This document shows, in pieces, positions 1 to 12,505 of a stretch of 60,000 nt of DNA. How positions within the stretch are numbered: the first letter of the stretch is position 1; each line of letters starts with the position of its first letter. The notes under the pieces were generated by a model. That model had not been told where the DNA came from and ran no database searches. It was given only the letters and a program-made list of their open reading frames with translations. The position numbers were made by a program, and so were the translations under genes. The DNA is from Adiantum capillus-veneris (taxonomy: Eukaryota > Streptophyta > Polypodiopsida > Polypodiales > Pteridaceae), in assembly GCA_014529385.2 (NCBI GenBank), contig CM043966.1, forward strand, positions 40,920,037 to 40,980,036. Direction: 5' to 3'.

Positions 1-781
1 GGAAATCGGAGACACATCCAAAGAAGCCTTGGAATGGGAGCAAAGGGTCTTTAAATCAATGACTATTTAGAAAATAGACGCCAACAACCTTCGGCGTGAA
101 TGGCTACAGCCCTCTCTGCCATATCCTCTGCTAAAGTACGAAGCTGCCACAATCACACTGTACGGAGCCAACACTGCCACTGTACAAAGCAGACATCTCC
201 AAGCCTGAAGGGGTAAAGTTGATAGTCGGCTCTCAACCCAGGTGGAGAAAGGCATGGCTGACAAAGTATCCACAGTATCTAATCCATCTGGTAGAGGCAC
301 CTAAAGTCATCAGAGATAACCTAAGTTTCTGCCCTCTACCAAGGATGCGGATGTGGAAGGCCCATTATCTATTGCAAAGAAGCCAACCTACTTGGCTGAA
401 TTACCCGAAGCTGCCAGGCTTGAAGGCAGGCGAGAGAATAAGTGTTCAATACATGGTGAAAACCCTAACGTGCGCCATCAAATTCTTCACTGGCTCGCCT
501 GACCTATCTTGCATTATGATGAGAAATATTTGCAAAATACTTTTGGTAGTCTTCGAGACATTCAAACCAAGCCGTGCGACAGACAGTATCTTCTTATCAC
601 CTCTAGGCCTTTGAAGAAGCTTTCTACACCGGCTTCTTCACAATCAACAAAGATATATTCGGCCCGACACTACTGGCTCAACATGCAAAATATGAGTCAT
701 TGCTCAAGATGAGAGAAAGCCTAAGATGAAGAAGCAGCTCAACAGCCATGTCGGGGACGACATGAACAAGGAGGGGGGGAG
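1..781 (+). mobile_element. 3' internal end of a decayed LTR retrotransposon, family unknown
   Basis: This stretch ends in a purine-rich run (AAGGAGGGGGGAG, about 768-781) directly before a sequence starting TGTTAG. That is the usual layout of a polypurine tract before a 3' LTR on the plus strand. Short open frames exist (219-614, 509-712) but shift frame repeatedly, and I recognise no protease, RT or integrase motif. The 5' part of the element lies outside the window. It could be the 3' end of a Gypsy or Copia element, or of a non-autonomous one; the class is not decided. Confidence 0.45.
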
Positions 782-1711
782 TGTTAGAAGCTGGACACAC
801 CCTACGAAAAATGACTGCTCGACGGATTATTATTTTTTGTAATTATTCATTTATTGAGGAAACCCAACATTTCACCTTTGTAAATATTGGGGCTTATAGA
901 AGTTTCCAGATTGTATCCCAGTTTTGACATTTAGATTGAGTAGAGGGTTAAATTGGAACATTAGGGTTTGAGAATTGTAAGGTATTTATACCACTTTTTG
1001 ACTTTAATGAAAGACCTTTTGTCATTTTTTTAAAAAGTTGGAAGTTTGTGAGTGAGCGTACTGTGTACGAGAGAGAGTGAGAGCTTCATCTTGACACTAC
1101 GTGCGCATCGGTGGTCGGAATCGAGTGCGGAGAAGTGCAGCGTGTTTTCCCCAATGAGAGATACGTGCCAATACCTACATTGTGCGCGTACAATCCGATT
1201 TTGCGAGCTCAACCTACGAGCTTCATCTGGTGATTCGGTGAGCATACGTTATCCGTTTTTGCATTTCAACATATCCACGCGTTCGTATTGAGTAGAGCTA
1301 CACATTAGGCACTTTAGTTTTTGAAAACGACGACCTACAAATTTCGGCCAAACATCCTATGTGATTTTGCACCAAGTGTTTTGGGTTGGGATTTTGGTTC
1401 ATAGACCTTAGGGAGAGCGACCTATTGGTGTTAGTAGGGTCTCCTTCAAGTTCTGTGGCGTTTTGAGATCGTTTGAGGGTATTCAGCTCTAGAAAGCGTT
1501 GTAGGAAATCTCCTCTTATGCACTCCTGAACGCTGTAGCTCAGACATTGGGTAAAGACCTCTGTAGGAATTAGTTAGGAGTCGGTCGAGTGCAGGTTGAC
1601 ACTCTATGCTTGCTTCCACGTGCCTGCGGGTTGAGCTTCGTCCTTAGATGACAAATCTTGTTAGGTGAGTTCTCGCTGTGCTGACGTCCATCACGGCGTA
1701 TCCGTCCAACA
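782..1711 (+). mobile_element. 3' LTR of the element above (approximate)
   Basis: Starts TGTTAG right after the polypurine tract and is proposed to end in CCAACA, giving short imperfect inverted termini. A TATA-like stretch (GTATTTATACC) lies near 981-991, as expected for an LTR promoter. The right edge is uncertain because no second LTR is available to align. If the edge is right, AGCTG follows it as one half of a target duplication. Confidence 0.4.
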
Positions 1712-2240
1712 AGCTGCAAAATAGTTGCCCAAGTATCTCGATCCATACTTCTGCATCTTTTTCAATCTTTGCATCTGTTCCATAGAAGGATGAAGGCTGC
1801 ATTTTCTTAAGAAAGAGCATCTTTTCTTACAAAATGAATGTAAAGATCATTTTCACGGATGCCAAGCTTAAAATTAAGATTTAAGATTTAAACCCATGGA
1901 ATAGAAAGTAAGTAAATCATAGGATTAACAAGCCTCAAATCATTTAATTTATTATATAGATCATATAAAAGTATGGCTTATATACAAGATGTCACATATG
2001 ATATTTGGATTTCTTAGCAAAGATCAAGAGAGGCTTTTACAATAAGAAGAGAAAGAGGCTCTTCAAAGACCTTCAAGGTGCAAGGCGGGCTAGGTAACAA
2101 AGGTAAATCAAAAGCAAAAGTGATAAGATATTTGTAGCCTTATTATATGCTCGATAAGATTTGTAAGTTTTTTGGCTTTATTTCTGATTACATAATCATC
2201 TTTACATGAGGTACCAATAAACTAGTTTAGGATATGTTAC
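1712..2240. other. No gene or recognisable repeat seen
   Basis: AT-rich sequence between the LTR and the duplicated Gypsy/Copia block. No open frame of note, no tRNA-like box and no match to other parts of the window was found by eye. Confidence 0.5.
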
Positions 2241-3103
2241 TCTATACATGTCCCTAGGCCTCCATCAACCTATATCACCGAAAGGATCTCAACATTCAAG
2301 AATCCCCTAGCTCAAGAAAACCTCACGCTATCGACCCTCACAAAAGGTTATGTAGACAAGAAACCAGCCCAGTCCCAAAAAGGGCCTCCGAACCGAGCCT
2401 CAAAAATCATCGGGACTGCCAGAAATAAGCAAAATTGGCTCCACAAAAGGTACATATGGTAGTTTTCACAACTCAACGTACATCCACTGTCAACAATACT
2501 ACAAGGTGCAGTATACGCCCTCAAACAGGTGCCAAACAAAATGTGCAAGCTGTAAACAAATTCCTACGGGGAGTAAGACCACTCTCAAAAGAGCTCAAGC
2601 ACTATCAAAAGTGCCAAAACAATGCATATGCGCATCAAGTACTCCCACTAAACTCTGTGTTGATGCAAAACACTGCAATTTGTAAGAAACCTGGATGTCC
2701 TATATGTATGCAAGAACTTGTGAGGAGATGGATGGCTGAAAAAACCCAAGACAATGTCAATGCCAAAAAGTGCTCCTAATTAGTCCATAAACACCATCTC
2801 AATAGTACATAATACCATAGAACGGCTATATTCAATCCCAAAATAGTCTCTAAACAACCTGCACGTGTGTCTTGTACCTGTAGCAAAAGTGCATTTGAAA
2901 AATAAAACTCCTAAATCATAGCTTGGATGAAGCTTTTGACTGCACGAACAGCTTCAAAAGGGGGGTAAAACATCAGGACACCTACTAGAAACGCTCTCGA
3001 AACGCTGAATTTTCTATTGCCAAAATCGGAAACCTGTTTGCACTTTTGAAAGTGCGTGCACATGCAGACGCAAAAACGGAAAGCACAAACCATGCTCTGA
3101 TAC
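2241..3103 (-). repeat. Copia leader, duplicated segment, copy A
   Basis: Nearly the same as 7052-7932, in the same orientation, beginning at CTCTATACATGTCC. On the minus strand it lies directly after an LTR end and the sequence GTATCAGAGCATGG, which resembles an initiator-Met tRNA primer binding site. I therefore read it as the untranslated leader of a Copia element. The plus strand of both copies carries an open frame (2435-2779 here), but that is antisense to the element and probably spurious. In copy A no Copia gag follows the leader; similarity stops at 2241. Confidence 0.6.
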
Positions 3104-3170
3104 TGGTTGAAGGTGCCGCGGGAAGCATGTGTGAGTGCAAGTGTAAGAGCTGACACAGAGAAAGAGAGAG

Positions 3171-3217
<47 letters not shown>

Positions 3218-3365
3218 CCTATTGTTGGGTGGAGCGCACAACAACATTATCCTGTTGCAGCTCCTTATTCTCTTTTTGTATAAAATAATAAGTGTATATT
3301 AGGTTAAGTTAGTAGATGGGTTAGAAGTAAGTAGGATGTCCGCCCAGTTGGCCTAAATCCCAACA
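3104..3365 (-). mobile_element. Copia 5' LTR, copy A, with (GA)n inside
   Basis: On the minus strand it starts TGTTGGGATTTAGGCC and ends CTTCAACCA just before GTATCAGAGC. It is short (about 262 bp) and contains a (GA)n tract at 3175-3214. Its start abuts Gypsy reverse-transcriptase sequence, as expected if Copia inserted into a Gypsy element. Copy B (7933-8161) has the same edges and a shorter GA tract. Confidence 0.65.
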
Positions 3366-5350
3366 TAACTTTGCTGGATCCATACTGATGCCATCTTTAG
3401 CGATAATATAACCTAAATATTGAATCTCTTGTAGGAAAACTTCACTTTTCTTTTGATTAATAAAAAGATTATTCTCTCTCACAACTTGAAAGATTACCTG
3501 GAGGTGTCGTTTCTACTCCTCAAGAGAATTTGAGTGGTTCATGCCACATGAAGTCTGTTTCTTCTAGCGATCTTATTTAGTGCTCTCTAGTTAACACACA
3601 TGTGATATGTGCCGTATTTCTTTTGCACTAAAAGTACTGGTGAATAGAATGGAGAGAACTAGGCCTCCCCATCCCTTTTTCCACCAATTCTTGCACTTGC
3701 CTCATGATCTCCTCTTGTTGAGCTTCGGAAACTCGATAAGGAGGCTTGTTAGGCGGTGAGCTTCTTGGTAGGAGCTCAACTGCATGGTCATCATCCCTCG
3801 TTTTGGAGGTAGCTCACTAGGGATGTCAACAATGAAAACATCTTGGAACCCATTTAGAAAATTAGACAACTCTAATTCCTCTTGATTTCCTTTATTGCTG
3901 CTTGTGAAACCATTGGAATCATTTATAGATTCTCCAACATAAATCAAATAAACAAAAGTAGAGCTTTTCATAGACTCATCAAAAGTAAGCGTATTTACCA
4001 TGGATATGGTGTTCCACAACTCATTAGCATCTATGTACATGCTCTTTTCCACGTAGGTGAATTAGATTCTCCTTTCAAGGAACTTCATGTTGGAAGCCAT
4101 GAGGTTAAACCATGGTGCCCCAACGATAACATCCTCATGTTTGAGAGGGGAGATAAAGAAATCCTCTTTGTCCACATAGCTTTGGAAATGAAGCCTCAAT
4201 TTTCCAATTAAGGGAGTAACCGAGATGTCTTGTACCTTGATAGCTCCATCAACTTTCAATGTATCTCCCATATCGTGGGCTTGTATGTCTAGCTTGGTGG
4301 TCAATTGCGTGGATATGAAGTTGTGGTTAACAAGGGTCAAACAAAATAAAGGCATCATGCTCTTGCATCTTTCCCCAAGCATAGGAAAGGAGAAATCCTT
4401 GGCAATGAGCATCCTCTTTTGGAGCTTCAACCATAAAGGATCTAGGCGGCTCATTGCACACATTTCTTTGGGGGCAAGCACGATAGGCATGTCCTTGCTC
4501 CCTGCACTTGAATCATTGGTTATCTTTGCGATAACGCTTTGGAATCTGGGGAGAAAGTCCATTCTTGCCTTTGTAGACTCCTTTCTCAGCTTTATTGTTG
4601 TTGATAGAGTTGCCTTGGGAAGAATTTTGAGCATTGTTCTTCCCCTTTGCTTCATTTCGATCTTTGTTTTCCATGGGCTTGGCATTCCTTTTAGCCCCTT
4701 GTTAGAAATTGACGCGCAAAGCAACCATCTAGTGGTGGATTATTTCCATGATAGAGACAGGCCATTGGGAGTTGACATACTCGGCTATTTCTTCAAGTAA
4801 TTCCGCATATAGTTGTTACTTTTTCTCAGTGAAGTCTATTTTTTGAAAGACACTAGCCTTGAGATTTAAATCCCAAAACTTGTCCACGTATTTGTGGATA
4901 GACTCATGGGGAGAAGCTTCAAACTCCACCATTCGGTAAGCACTTTATCCTTTGCATCGCTTGCAAGGAATTTCTTCATGATGGAAACTCCTAGAGTTTT
5001 CTATGTCTTTGGGGCTTGGCTGTTGCCACGAAGGCTAGCCCACCATTGATGAGTAGATTTTTGGAAGTGCATAGCTACATGATGTAGCTTGGAGGACTAC
5101 TTGAAGCCCTCGTGTCCAAAGGCCGCATCAAATTGCTGGATGAAGGTCAATACTTTGTCGGTAGCACCCAAGGTGCCATCATAGGTGAGAAAATAAATAC
5201 TCTTTCATCCCTCTTTTATCTTCTTGAGGTCTTGTGACTTTCGCCATACAGGGTAAGATTTGTGATGTCCTCCCCTATTGTATTCTCTAGGAGAATAGCT
5301 ATTGCTTTCATCGGAAGAGGAGGAAGGTGAAGAAGAGGGATAAGAGGGTG
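3366..5350 (-). pseudogene. Ty3/Gypsy gag-protease-RT fragment, copy A
   Basis: On the minus strand the segment runs from the acidic, serine-rich part of gag to the middle of RT. The frame 4724-4062 holds the gag end and the retropepsin-like region, with motifs shared with the element at 45785 (LTTKLDIQAHDMGD, SYVDKEDFFISPLKHEDVI). 4052-3702 continues to the linker before RT. RT keeps its start (VQKKYGTYHMC) and its later part (KKSE, QEIQYLGYI), but the central region with the catalytic FDD is missing, a deletion of roughly 260 bp relative to the plus-strand element. The fragment is cut at about 5350, where Copia sequence begins, and at 3366 by a Copia LTR. Not functional. Confidence 0.8.
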
Positions 5351-7050
5351 ACAAACAGGAAAGTCAACATAAGACAAGACATGTAAGTAGCCAAAACAAG
5401 TCAGACTTCTCATTCCTTTTTGGCTAATATGACCTAGTCGGCAATGCCACAACTCATTAGACAGAAGCTTGTCTATCGATATGTAATCATGACCAACATT
5501 TGACACATGCAAGGAATACAATGTACCATGCTTTTGACCTCTGAGTACAACAAGATTATCTTTTCGTACTATCCACGAATCTTTGCCAAATGTGGTGTTG
5601 TAGCCAAATCGTCAAGCTGACCAATAGAAAACAAGCTCTTAGTCAACTTGGGAACATGTCTGAAATTGCATAAAGTAAAGTGGGTGCCAATCCTTAAATG
5701 CAATTTGACGTTTTTGACACCCTCAATGTCTAGTTCATAAGCATCACCAAGTCTAACTTTTCCACAAGAGTGAGAATAAGTAGAGAGCCACTCTCTATGT
5801 GGTGTCACATGGAAATTCGCACCAGAATCTACTATCCAATTCTGTGCATACTGCGCATCTTTTGTAACTTAAGAGCCTCGACAGGTAGATCTGCTGTGAA
5901 GACCAATACGTCAAAGGTAAGTGGCATAACAACCACTAGAAGATTCTCTACAATAGGAGCATTTGAAGACTCTAGCACATTGATCTCCTCTAACTTTGCT
6001 TTGTCCATGTTTGAATCATCAAACTTAGAGGTGTCACCGGATTGGTTATCCTTCTTACTTTACTGCCATTTCCTGCAATCCTTCTTCACATGCCCTTTTT
6101 CATGGCAGCGATAGCACTTGACATTACGCATAGAACCTCGAGACTTACTGCGTGAGCCCCCACGTTCCGTGCTTTTGGCACGATGTTGAGTGTGACCCCT
6201 TTGTCTATCACTAGCAACATATGCATCGCAATCCTTCTTGCCTTTGAGAGATTTCCTATGATCTCCTCGATAAATAGACTCCCAAGGACGTCATTATACA
6301 CAAGAACAGTACCAGGTGTTGAGTTGCTAATCACAATATAGAACATATCCCAAGACGAGGGTAAACTGCATAGCAAGAAGATACATTTAATTTCCTCATC
6401 GAAGGCCAAACCTTGAGTGGTCAACTGAGTGAAAATGATATTGAATTCATTAATGTGAGTAGAAATAGTGCCCTCTTTCTTCATACAAAGATCAAAAAGC
6501 TTCTTCATCCAGAAAACCTTATTAGTGGCACTTCTGTTCTCATAACTGGAACACAATTTATCCCATACATCTCTAGCAGTCCTTTCTCCAACTATAGTAA
6601 AGTACACAGATTCGGCCAAATGCAAACGGAGGGTAGATTTGGCCTTAGCATCAAGTCTCTCCCACTCAACATTTGTACACTTGCCCTCTGGGAACTCCAT
6701 GGTAGGATCTAGCTGGCCTTTTTGTATGAGAATATCTTGCATCTGCTCTTTCTAGATAGAAAAATTCGTCCCATCAAATTTCCGGATATTGTAAATATCC
6801 TTTTCACCGCTAACATGGCTGCAAGTTAGAGATAATATGGCAATAAACAATGGTAATTCTAGGAAAATTTTGACAGGGTTTCCCCCAAAAAACTGACAGA
6901 ATCTCAATCCAAAACTGTCACAAGATATCAGTAATGCATCAAAAGTAATGCTCTTAGAGCATAAGATATGCGCATCAACCACTAACTGTTCGTAAAAAGT
7001 CAAAAGTTGACCCAAGACTGCCAACACGGCGTCAAATGCACCTAGCCCTC
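5351..7050 (-). pseudogene. Copia gag, zinc knuckle, protease and GAG-pre-integrase remnant
   Basis: Reads on the minus strand downstream of the Copia leader at 7051-7932. Gag (about 6840-6240) has the Copia start RKFDGTNFSI followed by TAG where Trp is expected, then a UBN2-type gag body (ARDVWDKL, WMKKLFDLCMKKEGT). A CCHC knuckle (CYRCHEKGHVKKDC) lies near 6118-6074. Protease (about 5855-5570) has the DSGA active-site motif (WIVDSGANFHVTPH). The GAG-pre-integrase motif LWHCRLGHISQKGM lies near 5440-5400. Sequence breaks off at about 5350 and passes into Gypsy copy A. Integrase, RT and RNase H are absent. Several frameshifts make it non-coding now. Confidence 0.8.
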
Positions 7051-7932
7051 TCTATACATGTCCTATGGCAAGGCCACAAAAAGGGGTACTCCAGCAACCT
7101 ATATCACCAAAAGGATCTCAACATTCGAGAATCCTCTAGCTCAAGAAAACCTCACGCTATCGACCCTCACAAAAGGTTATGTAGACAAGAAACCAACCCA
7201 GTCTCAAAAAGGGCCTCCGAACCGAGACTCAAAAATCGTCGGGACTGCCAGAAAACAAGCCAAATCAGCTCCACAAAAGGTACATATGGCAGTTTTCGCA
7301 ACTCAACGTACACCCACTGTCAACAATACTGCAAGGTGCAGTATACGCCCTCAAATAGGTGCCAAACAAAATGTGCAAGCTGTAAACAAATCCATGCGGA
7401 GAGTAAGACCGCTCTCAAAAGAGCTCAAGCACTATCAAAAGTGCCAAAACAATGCATATGCGCATCAAGTACTCCCACTAAAATCTGCGTTGATGCAAAA
7501 CACTGCAATTTGTAAGAAACCTAGATGTCCTATATGTATGCAAGAACCTGTAAGGAGATGGATGCCTGAAAAAACCCAAGACAATGTCGATGCCAAAAAG
7601 TGCTCCTAATTAGTCCATAAACACCGTCTCAATAGCACATAATAGCCATAGAACGGCTATATTCAATCCCAAAATAGTCTCTAAACAACCTGCACGTGTC
7701 TTGTATCTGTAGCAAAAGTGCATTTGAAAAATAAAACTCCTAAATCATAGCTTGGATGAAGCTTTTGGCTGCACAAACAACTTCGAAAGGGGGGTAAAAC
7801 ATCAGGACACCTACTAGAAACGCTCTCGAAACGTTGAATTTTCTATTGCCGAAACCGGAAACCTGTTTGCGCTTTTAAAAGTGCGTGCACGCGCGGACGC
7901 GAAAATGGCAAGCACAAACCATGCTCTGATAC
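7051..7932 (-). repeat. Copia leader, duplicated segment, copy B
   Basis: Counterpart of 2241-3103. Here the leader leads on the minus strand directly into Copia gag at about 6840, so copy B keeps the original order of LTR, primer site, leader and gag. The plus strand carries a 183-codon frame (7058-7609), the longest in this block. It is shared in part with copy A and ends in CPICMQ. I do not recognise it and treat it as an antisense shadow. Confidence 0.6.
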
Positions 7933-7970
7933 TGGTTGAAGGTGCCACGGAAAGCATGTGTGAGTGCAAG

Positions 7971-8013
<43 letters not shown>

Positions 8014-8161
8014 CCTATTGTTGGGTGGAGCGCACAACAACATTATCCTGTTGCAGCTCCTTATTCTCTTTTTGTATAAAATAATAAGTGTATATTAGGT
8101 TAAGTTAGTAGATGGGTTAGTAGTAAGTAGGATGTCCGCCCAGTTGGCCTAAATCCCAACA
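7933..8161 (-). mobile_element. Copia 5' LTR, copy B
   Basis: Minus-strand LTR starting TGTTGGGATTTAGGCC and ending CAACCA before GTATCAGAGC. It holds a (GA)n tract (about 7976-8011) that differs in length from that of copy A. Its left edge on the minus strand abuts Gypsy RT sequence at 8162, marking the site where Copia inserted into Gypsy. Confidence 0.65.
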
Positions 8162-10584
8162 TAACTTTGCTGGATCCATACTGATGCCATCTTTAGAGAT
8201 AATGTAACCTAAATATTGAATCTCTTGTAGGAAAACTTCACTTTTCTTTTGATTAATAAAAAGATTATTCTCTCTCACAACTTGAAAGATTACCTGGAGG
8301 TGTCGTTTCTACTCCTCAAGAGAATTTGAGTGGTTCATGCCACATGAAGTCTGTTTCTTCTAGTGATCTTATTTAGTGCTCTATAGTTAACACACATGTG
8401 ATATGTGCCGTATTTCTTTTGCACTAAAAGTATTGGTGAATAGAATGGAGAGAACTAAGCCTCCCCATCCCTTTTTCCACCAATTCTTGCACTTGCCTCA
8501 TGATCTCCTCTTGTTGAGCTTCGGAAACTCGATAAGGAGGCTTGTTAGGCGGTGAGCTTCTTGGTAGGAGCTCAACTGCATGGTCATCATCCCTCGTTTT
8601 GGAGGTAGCTCACTAGGGATGTCAACAATGAAAACATCTTGGAACCCATTTAGAAAATTAGACAACTCTAATTCCTCTTGATTTCCTTTATTGCTTCTTA
8701 TGAAACCATTGGAATCATTTATAGATTCTCCAACATAAATCAAATAAACAAAAGTAGAGCTTTTAATAGACTCATCAAAAGTAAGCGTATTTACCATGGA
8801 TATGGTGTTCCACAACTCATTGGCATCTATGTACATGCTCTTTTCCATGTAGGTGAATTAGATTCTCCTTTCAAGGAACTTCATGTTGGAAGCCATGAGG
8901 TTAAACCATGGTGCCCCAACGATAACATCCTCATGTTTGAGAGGGGAGATGAAGAAATCCTCTTTGTCCACATAGCTTTGGAAATGAAGCCTCAATTTTC
9001 CAATTAAGGGAGTAACCGAGATGTCTTGTACCTTGATAGCTCCATCAACTTTCAATGTATCTCCCATATCGTGGGCTTGTATGTTTAGCTTGGTGGTCAA
9101 TTGCATGGATATGAAGTTGTGGTTAACAAGGGTCAAACAAAATAAAGGCATCATGCTCTTGCATCTTTCCCCAAGCATAGGAAAGGAGAAATCCTTGGCA
9201 ATGAGCATCCTCTTTTGGAGCTTCAACCATAAAGGATCTAGGCGGCTCATTGCACACATTTCTTTGGGGGCAAGCACGATAGGCATGTCCTTGCTCCCTG
9301 CACTTGAAGCATTGGTTATCTTTGCGATAATGCTTTGGAATCTAGGGAGAAATTCCATTCTTGCCTTTGTAGACTCCTTTCTCAGCTTTATTGTTGTTGA
9401 TAGAGTTGCCTTGGGAAGAATTTTGAGCATTGTTCTTCTCCTTTGCTTCATTTCGATCTTTGTTTTCCATGGGCTTGGCATTCCTTTTAGCCCCTTGTTA
9501 GAAATTGACGCGCAAAGCAACCATCTAGTGGTGGATTATTTCCATGATAGAGACAGGCCATTGGGAGTTGACATACTCGGCTATTTCTTCAAGTAATTCC
9601 GCATATAGCTGTTACTTTTTCTCAGTGAAGTCTATTTTTTGAAAGACACTAGCCTTGAGATTTAAATCCCAAAACTTGTCCACGTATTTGTGGATAGACT
9701 CATGGGGAGAAGCTTCAAACTCCACCATTCGGTAAGCACTTTATCCTTTGCATCGCTTGCAAGGAATTTCTTCATGATGGAAACTCCTAGAGTTTTCTAT
9801 GTCTTTGGGGCTTGGCTGTTGCCACAAAGGCTAGCCCACCATTGATGAGTAGATTTTTGGAAGTGCATAGCTACATGATGTAGCTTGGAGGACTACTTGA
9901 AGCCCTCGTGTCCAAAGGCCGCATCAAATTGCTGGATGAAGGCCAATACTTTGTCGGTAGCACCCAAGGTGCCATCATAGGTGAGAAAATAAATAGTCTC
10001 GCATCCCTCTTTTAGATTCTTGAGCTTTTGTGGCTTCCGCCATACAGGGTAAGATTTGTGATGTCCTCCCCTATTGTATTCTCTAGGAGAATAGCTATTG
10101 CTTTCATCGGAAGAGGAGGAAGGTGAAGAAGAGGGAGAAGAGGGTGACCTCTTTCTTACCCTTTTCTTCCTTTGTTTCCTCTCTTCCCTTTCGGAGTGAC
10201 GAGGATAAGGACTATGGGTTGACTGTTTCCTCTTGGGAGGAGCTGGCGATTGTCTAGACCGTTGTCTTCATGGAGCCACATCTTTAGAGGAACTTAGGCA
10301 TTCGCTTCTTTCTTGTTCTTTGTATTCCTCCTCTCTTATGGGAGAGAGTCTTCTTTTGGGGGTCTCATCAAGAGGCCTCCTAAGATCTCTCTCGTCTTGG
10401 AGAGGAAGGGAAATCCCATAAGCACGAAGTTGTTAACTTCGGCTTGCAAAGCAGGGTTGCCCATAGCTTGTTGCTACCTAGTAACAAGATAATTAACATA
10501 CATGGGGGCATCATCATTAGCACCTTCATGTGCAAAATCAAATTTATCAATGTTCATTCTATACTCTTGGTTATTTTCAGCCAT
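8162..10584 (-). pseudogene. Ty3/Gypsy gag-protease-RT fragment, copy B
   Basis: The more complete of the two minus-strand Gypsy copies. A gag start codon can be placed at 10584 (MAENNQEYRMNIDKFDFAHE), aligned with the gag start at 47749 of the plus-strand element (MNVDSFDFANE). It is followed by the Ser-rich acidic part, WWASL, and the protease region in the frame 9520-8858, then 8848-8498. RT lacks its central catalytic part in the same way as copy A, so the deletion predates the duplication. Stops and frameshifts occur in gag (a TAG near 10475). RNase H, integrase and the 3' LTR are missing; a Copia LTR follows at 8161. Confidence 0.8.
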
Positions 10585-10936
10585 GTTAATTAAACTTATG
10601 TATAAAATTACTTTGTGCTTTGGTACCCTCCAAAACCTTAGTCGCTACTATTCTTTACCTTTGAAAATCAGCTCTCAAGCAGCCATATCCATGGTTTTGA
10701 GTGTTGATTGCTAAGACTAGTGGAGAGGGTCTAGCATTGCTCTATTGATTATAGTTCCTGTTGAGCTTTCTAGTAGCTCAATAATGGTTAAGCGAAAGAC
10801 AAGCCCCGAGAGACTTCATCATTAAGACTATAGTTCCCAACGGTGTACCTCGAACTAAGTCCTTCTCAACCAAGATAATAGATCCCTGTCCCACTTAACC
10901 TATTGCAATAAATAGTCCCAACCTTTCATAGAAAAC
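10585..10936 (-). mobile_element. Gypsy 5' leader, copy B
   Basis: Minus-strand leader between LTR and gag. It shares blocks with the leader of the plus-strand element (GGGGCTTG, GCTTAACCATTATTGAGCTA). The primer binding site is too changed to read with confidence. Confidence 0.55.
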
Positions 10937-12089
10937 TGTGCAATGAAAATGGCCTATGAACTTTGAGAATAGAGGAATTAGGAGAATTATAGAAAGCATT
11001 TTTGTACTACTGTGAGAACATAGAGGGTGAACTTAATTAGCGATAGCAACATAGCCATCGTACTTAATTAACTTGGCATGAACAATACTTTTGCAAGAGA
11101 GAGAGTGAGAGAACTAGAGAACTTGACAATAGTTGAGGACCTGATTTATGTGGAGCCAATCCCCCCTCCAATAGGCTTTTGTATTATATATTCCCCATAA
11201 AGAGAGACTTGGTATAATACAATCTTTGTGTTCCTTGTGACCTTGATGATGCTATGAAGATGGGAAGCTTCATGCATCACGAGCATAACATAAACTTTTT
11301 AAAAGCATTAACCATCCCCGGACTCAGTCCCAAGGCCTCAAACACCTTCGAAGGCAAAGAGAGCTAGTGGAGAATGAGGGTAGGGAAGAGGAAGAAGAAT
11401 CATTCATAGGAGAAAGAAATAGTACCTCATTCTTCTTGCTAGCATACATAATATAGTAATGAAGATGGAGAAGATGGAAAGATTAAGCATTTAAGCATGG
11501 CTCTTGGTTGGATTTGTATTCCATAGCCAAGAGTATTGGTGTAGGCTCTCATCCTCTCAACAAGCTTGGAGAAGGATATGGAGTTCTTCCACTTTCACCA
11601 AGTAAAAGTGTGTGAAAAATGTGTGTGAGAGGGTGTATACCCCCAACCCCAAGCACACCCCTTGCTTGCTTTGGTCAACCCCTCCTTTTAGCTCAAGCTT
11701 GAAGCTCATTGGACCCCTCTAAGCCTAGCCAATCACATGCATAATGCGTTCCAATCAACACGGGTAGCATTAGGACAAGTGTCCTCCTTACCTCTTTGAG
11801 AGAGAGAGAACTTGAAAATATCTAGATATTTGTTGAATTGAACTACAAGCTCATTGGAACCCTCTTTAGCCAAGCCAATAGGATTCAAGCACACCATGTG
11901 GCTAAGCATAGGGAGAGCTTAACATGTGTCCATGGGCCCCTTTAGAAAGGGGGTGCCCTTTGGGTGAGTGGGAGGTTAAGTCAAAGATTTCCCTAACTTT
12001 GGGGCTTTCCCCATCCTTTGTAGGGTCTCTTTTTTACTCAAGAACCTTACCCCCCATGCATGGGAAGCTTCTCAAGCATCTTCCTCATC

Positions 12090-12190
12090 AAGCATGACAA
12101 GCACCTCAAGCACCTTACTCCGCAAGCACGACAAGCACCTCAAGCACCTTAGTCACCAAGCATGACAAGCACCTCAAGCTTGGGTCGGGT
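12090..12190. repeat. 34-bp minisatellite inside the Gypsy LTR
   Basis: AAGCATGACAAGCACCTCAA recurs at 12090, 12124 and 12158, with CACCTTA between copies. A partial diverged unit precedes it. It is absent from the two LTRs of the plus-strand element. Confidence 0.8.
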
Positions 12191-12299
12191 TCCCACCTTG
12201 AGCTGAGCCCTAGCTTGCCTAAGGTCAAAGGACTTTTAGCACTAACCTTTGGAGGTCTTTAATGAAGATAACCCTAACGTCTTTTAAGCTCCATTAGTT

Positions 12300-12505
12300 G
12301 CACATTGCTCTTTGATAAACTACCTCCTTTTGGACCCATATTGAGATGTAACCATCTCTCCTCTTGGTCCCCTATTGAAATAAGTCTAGAAGCACTTATT
12401 GTACATTGCTCTTTGGTAGATTGTCTCCTTTTGGACCCCTATTGAGATGCAACCATTTATCCTTTTGGTCCTTTGTTGAGATAGGTCTAGAAGCACATAT
12501 CTATA
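12300..12505. repeat. 101-bp tandem duplication inside the Gypsy LTR
   Basis: ACATTGCTCTTTG followed by CCTTTTGGACCC occurs at about 12301 and again at about 12403, each followed by TAGAAGCAC. Two diverged copies in direct orientation. Confidence 0.75.

Noticed and set aside
1-781. Host gene reading in the first 780 bp
   Set aside because: Frames shift repeatedly and the region ends in a polypurine tract before an LTR start, so it fits retroelement decay.
7036-7609. Overlapping plus-strand frames of 159 and 183 codons, partly repeated at 2435-2779, ending with a Cys-rich CPICMQ
   Set aside because: They lie antisense to the leader of a Copia element, have no recognisable domain, and the copy at 2435 is shortened. 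Conservation is explained by the recent segment duplication.
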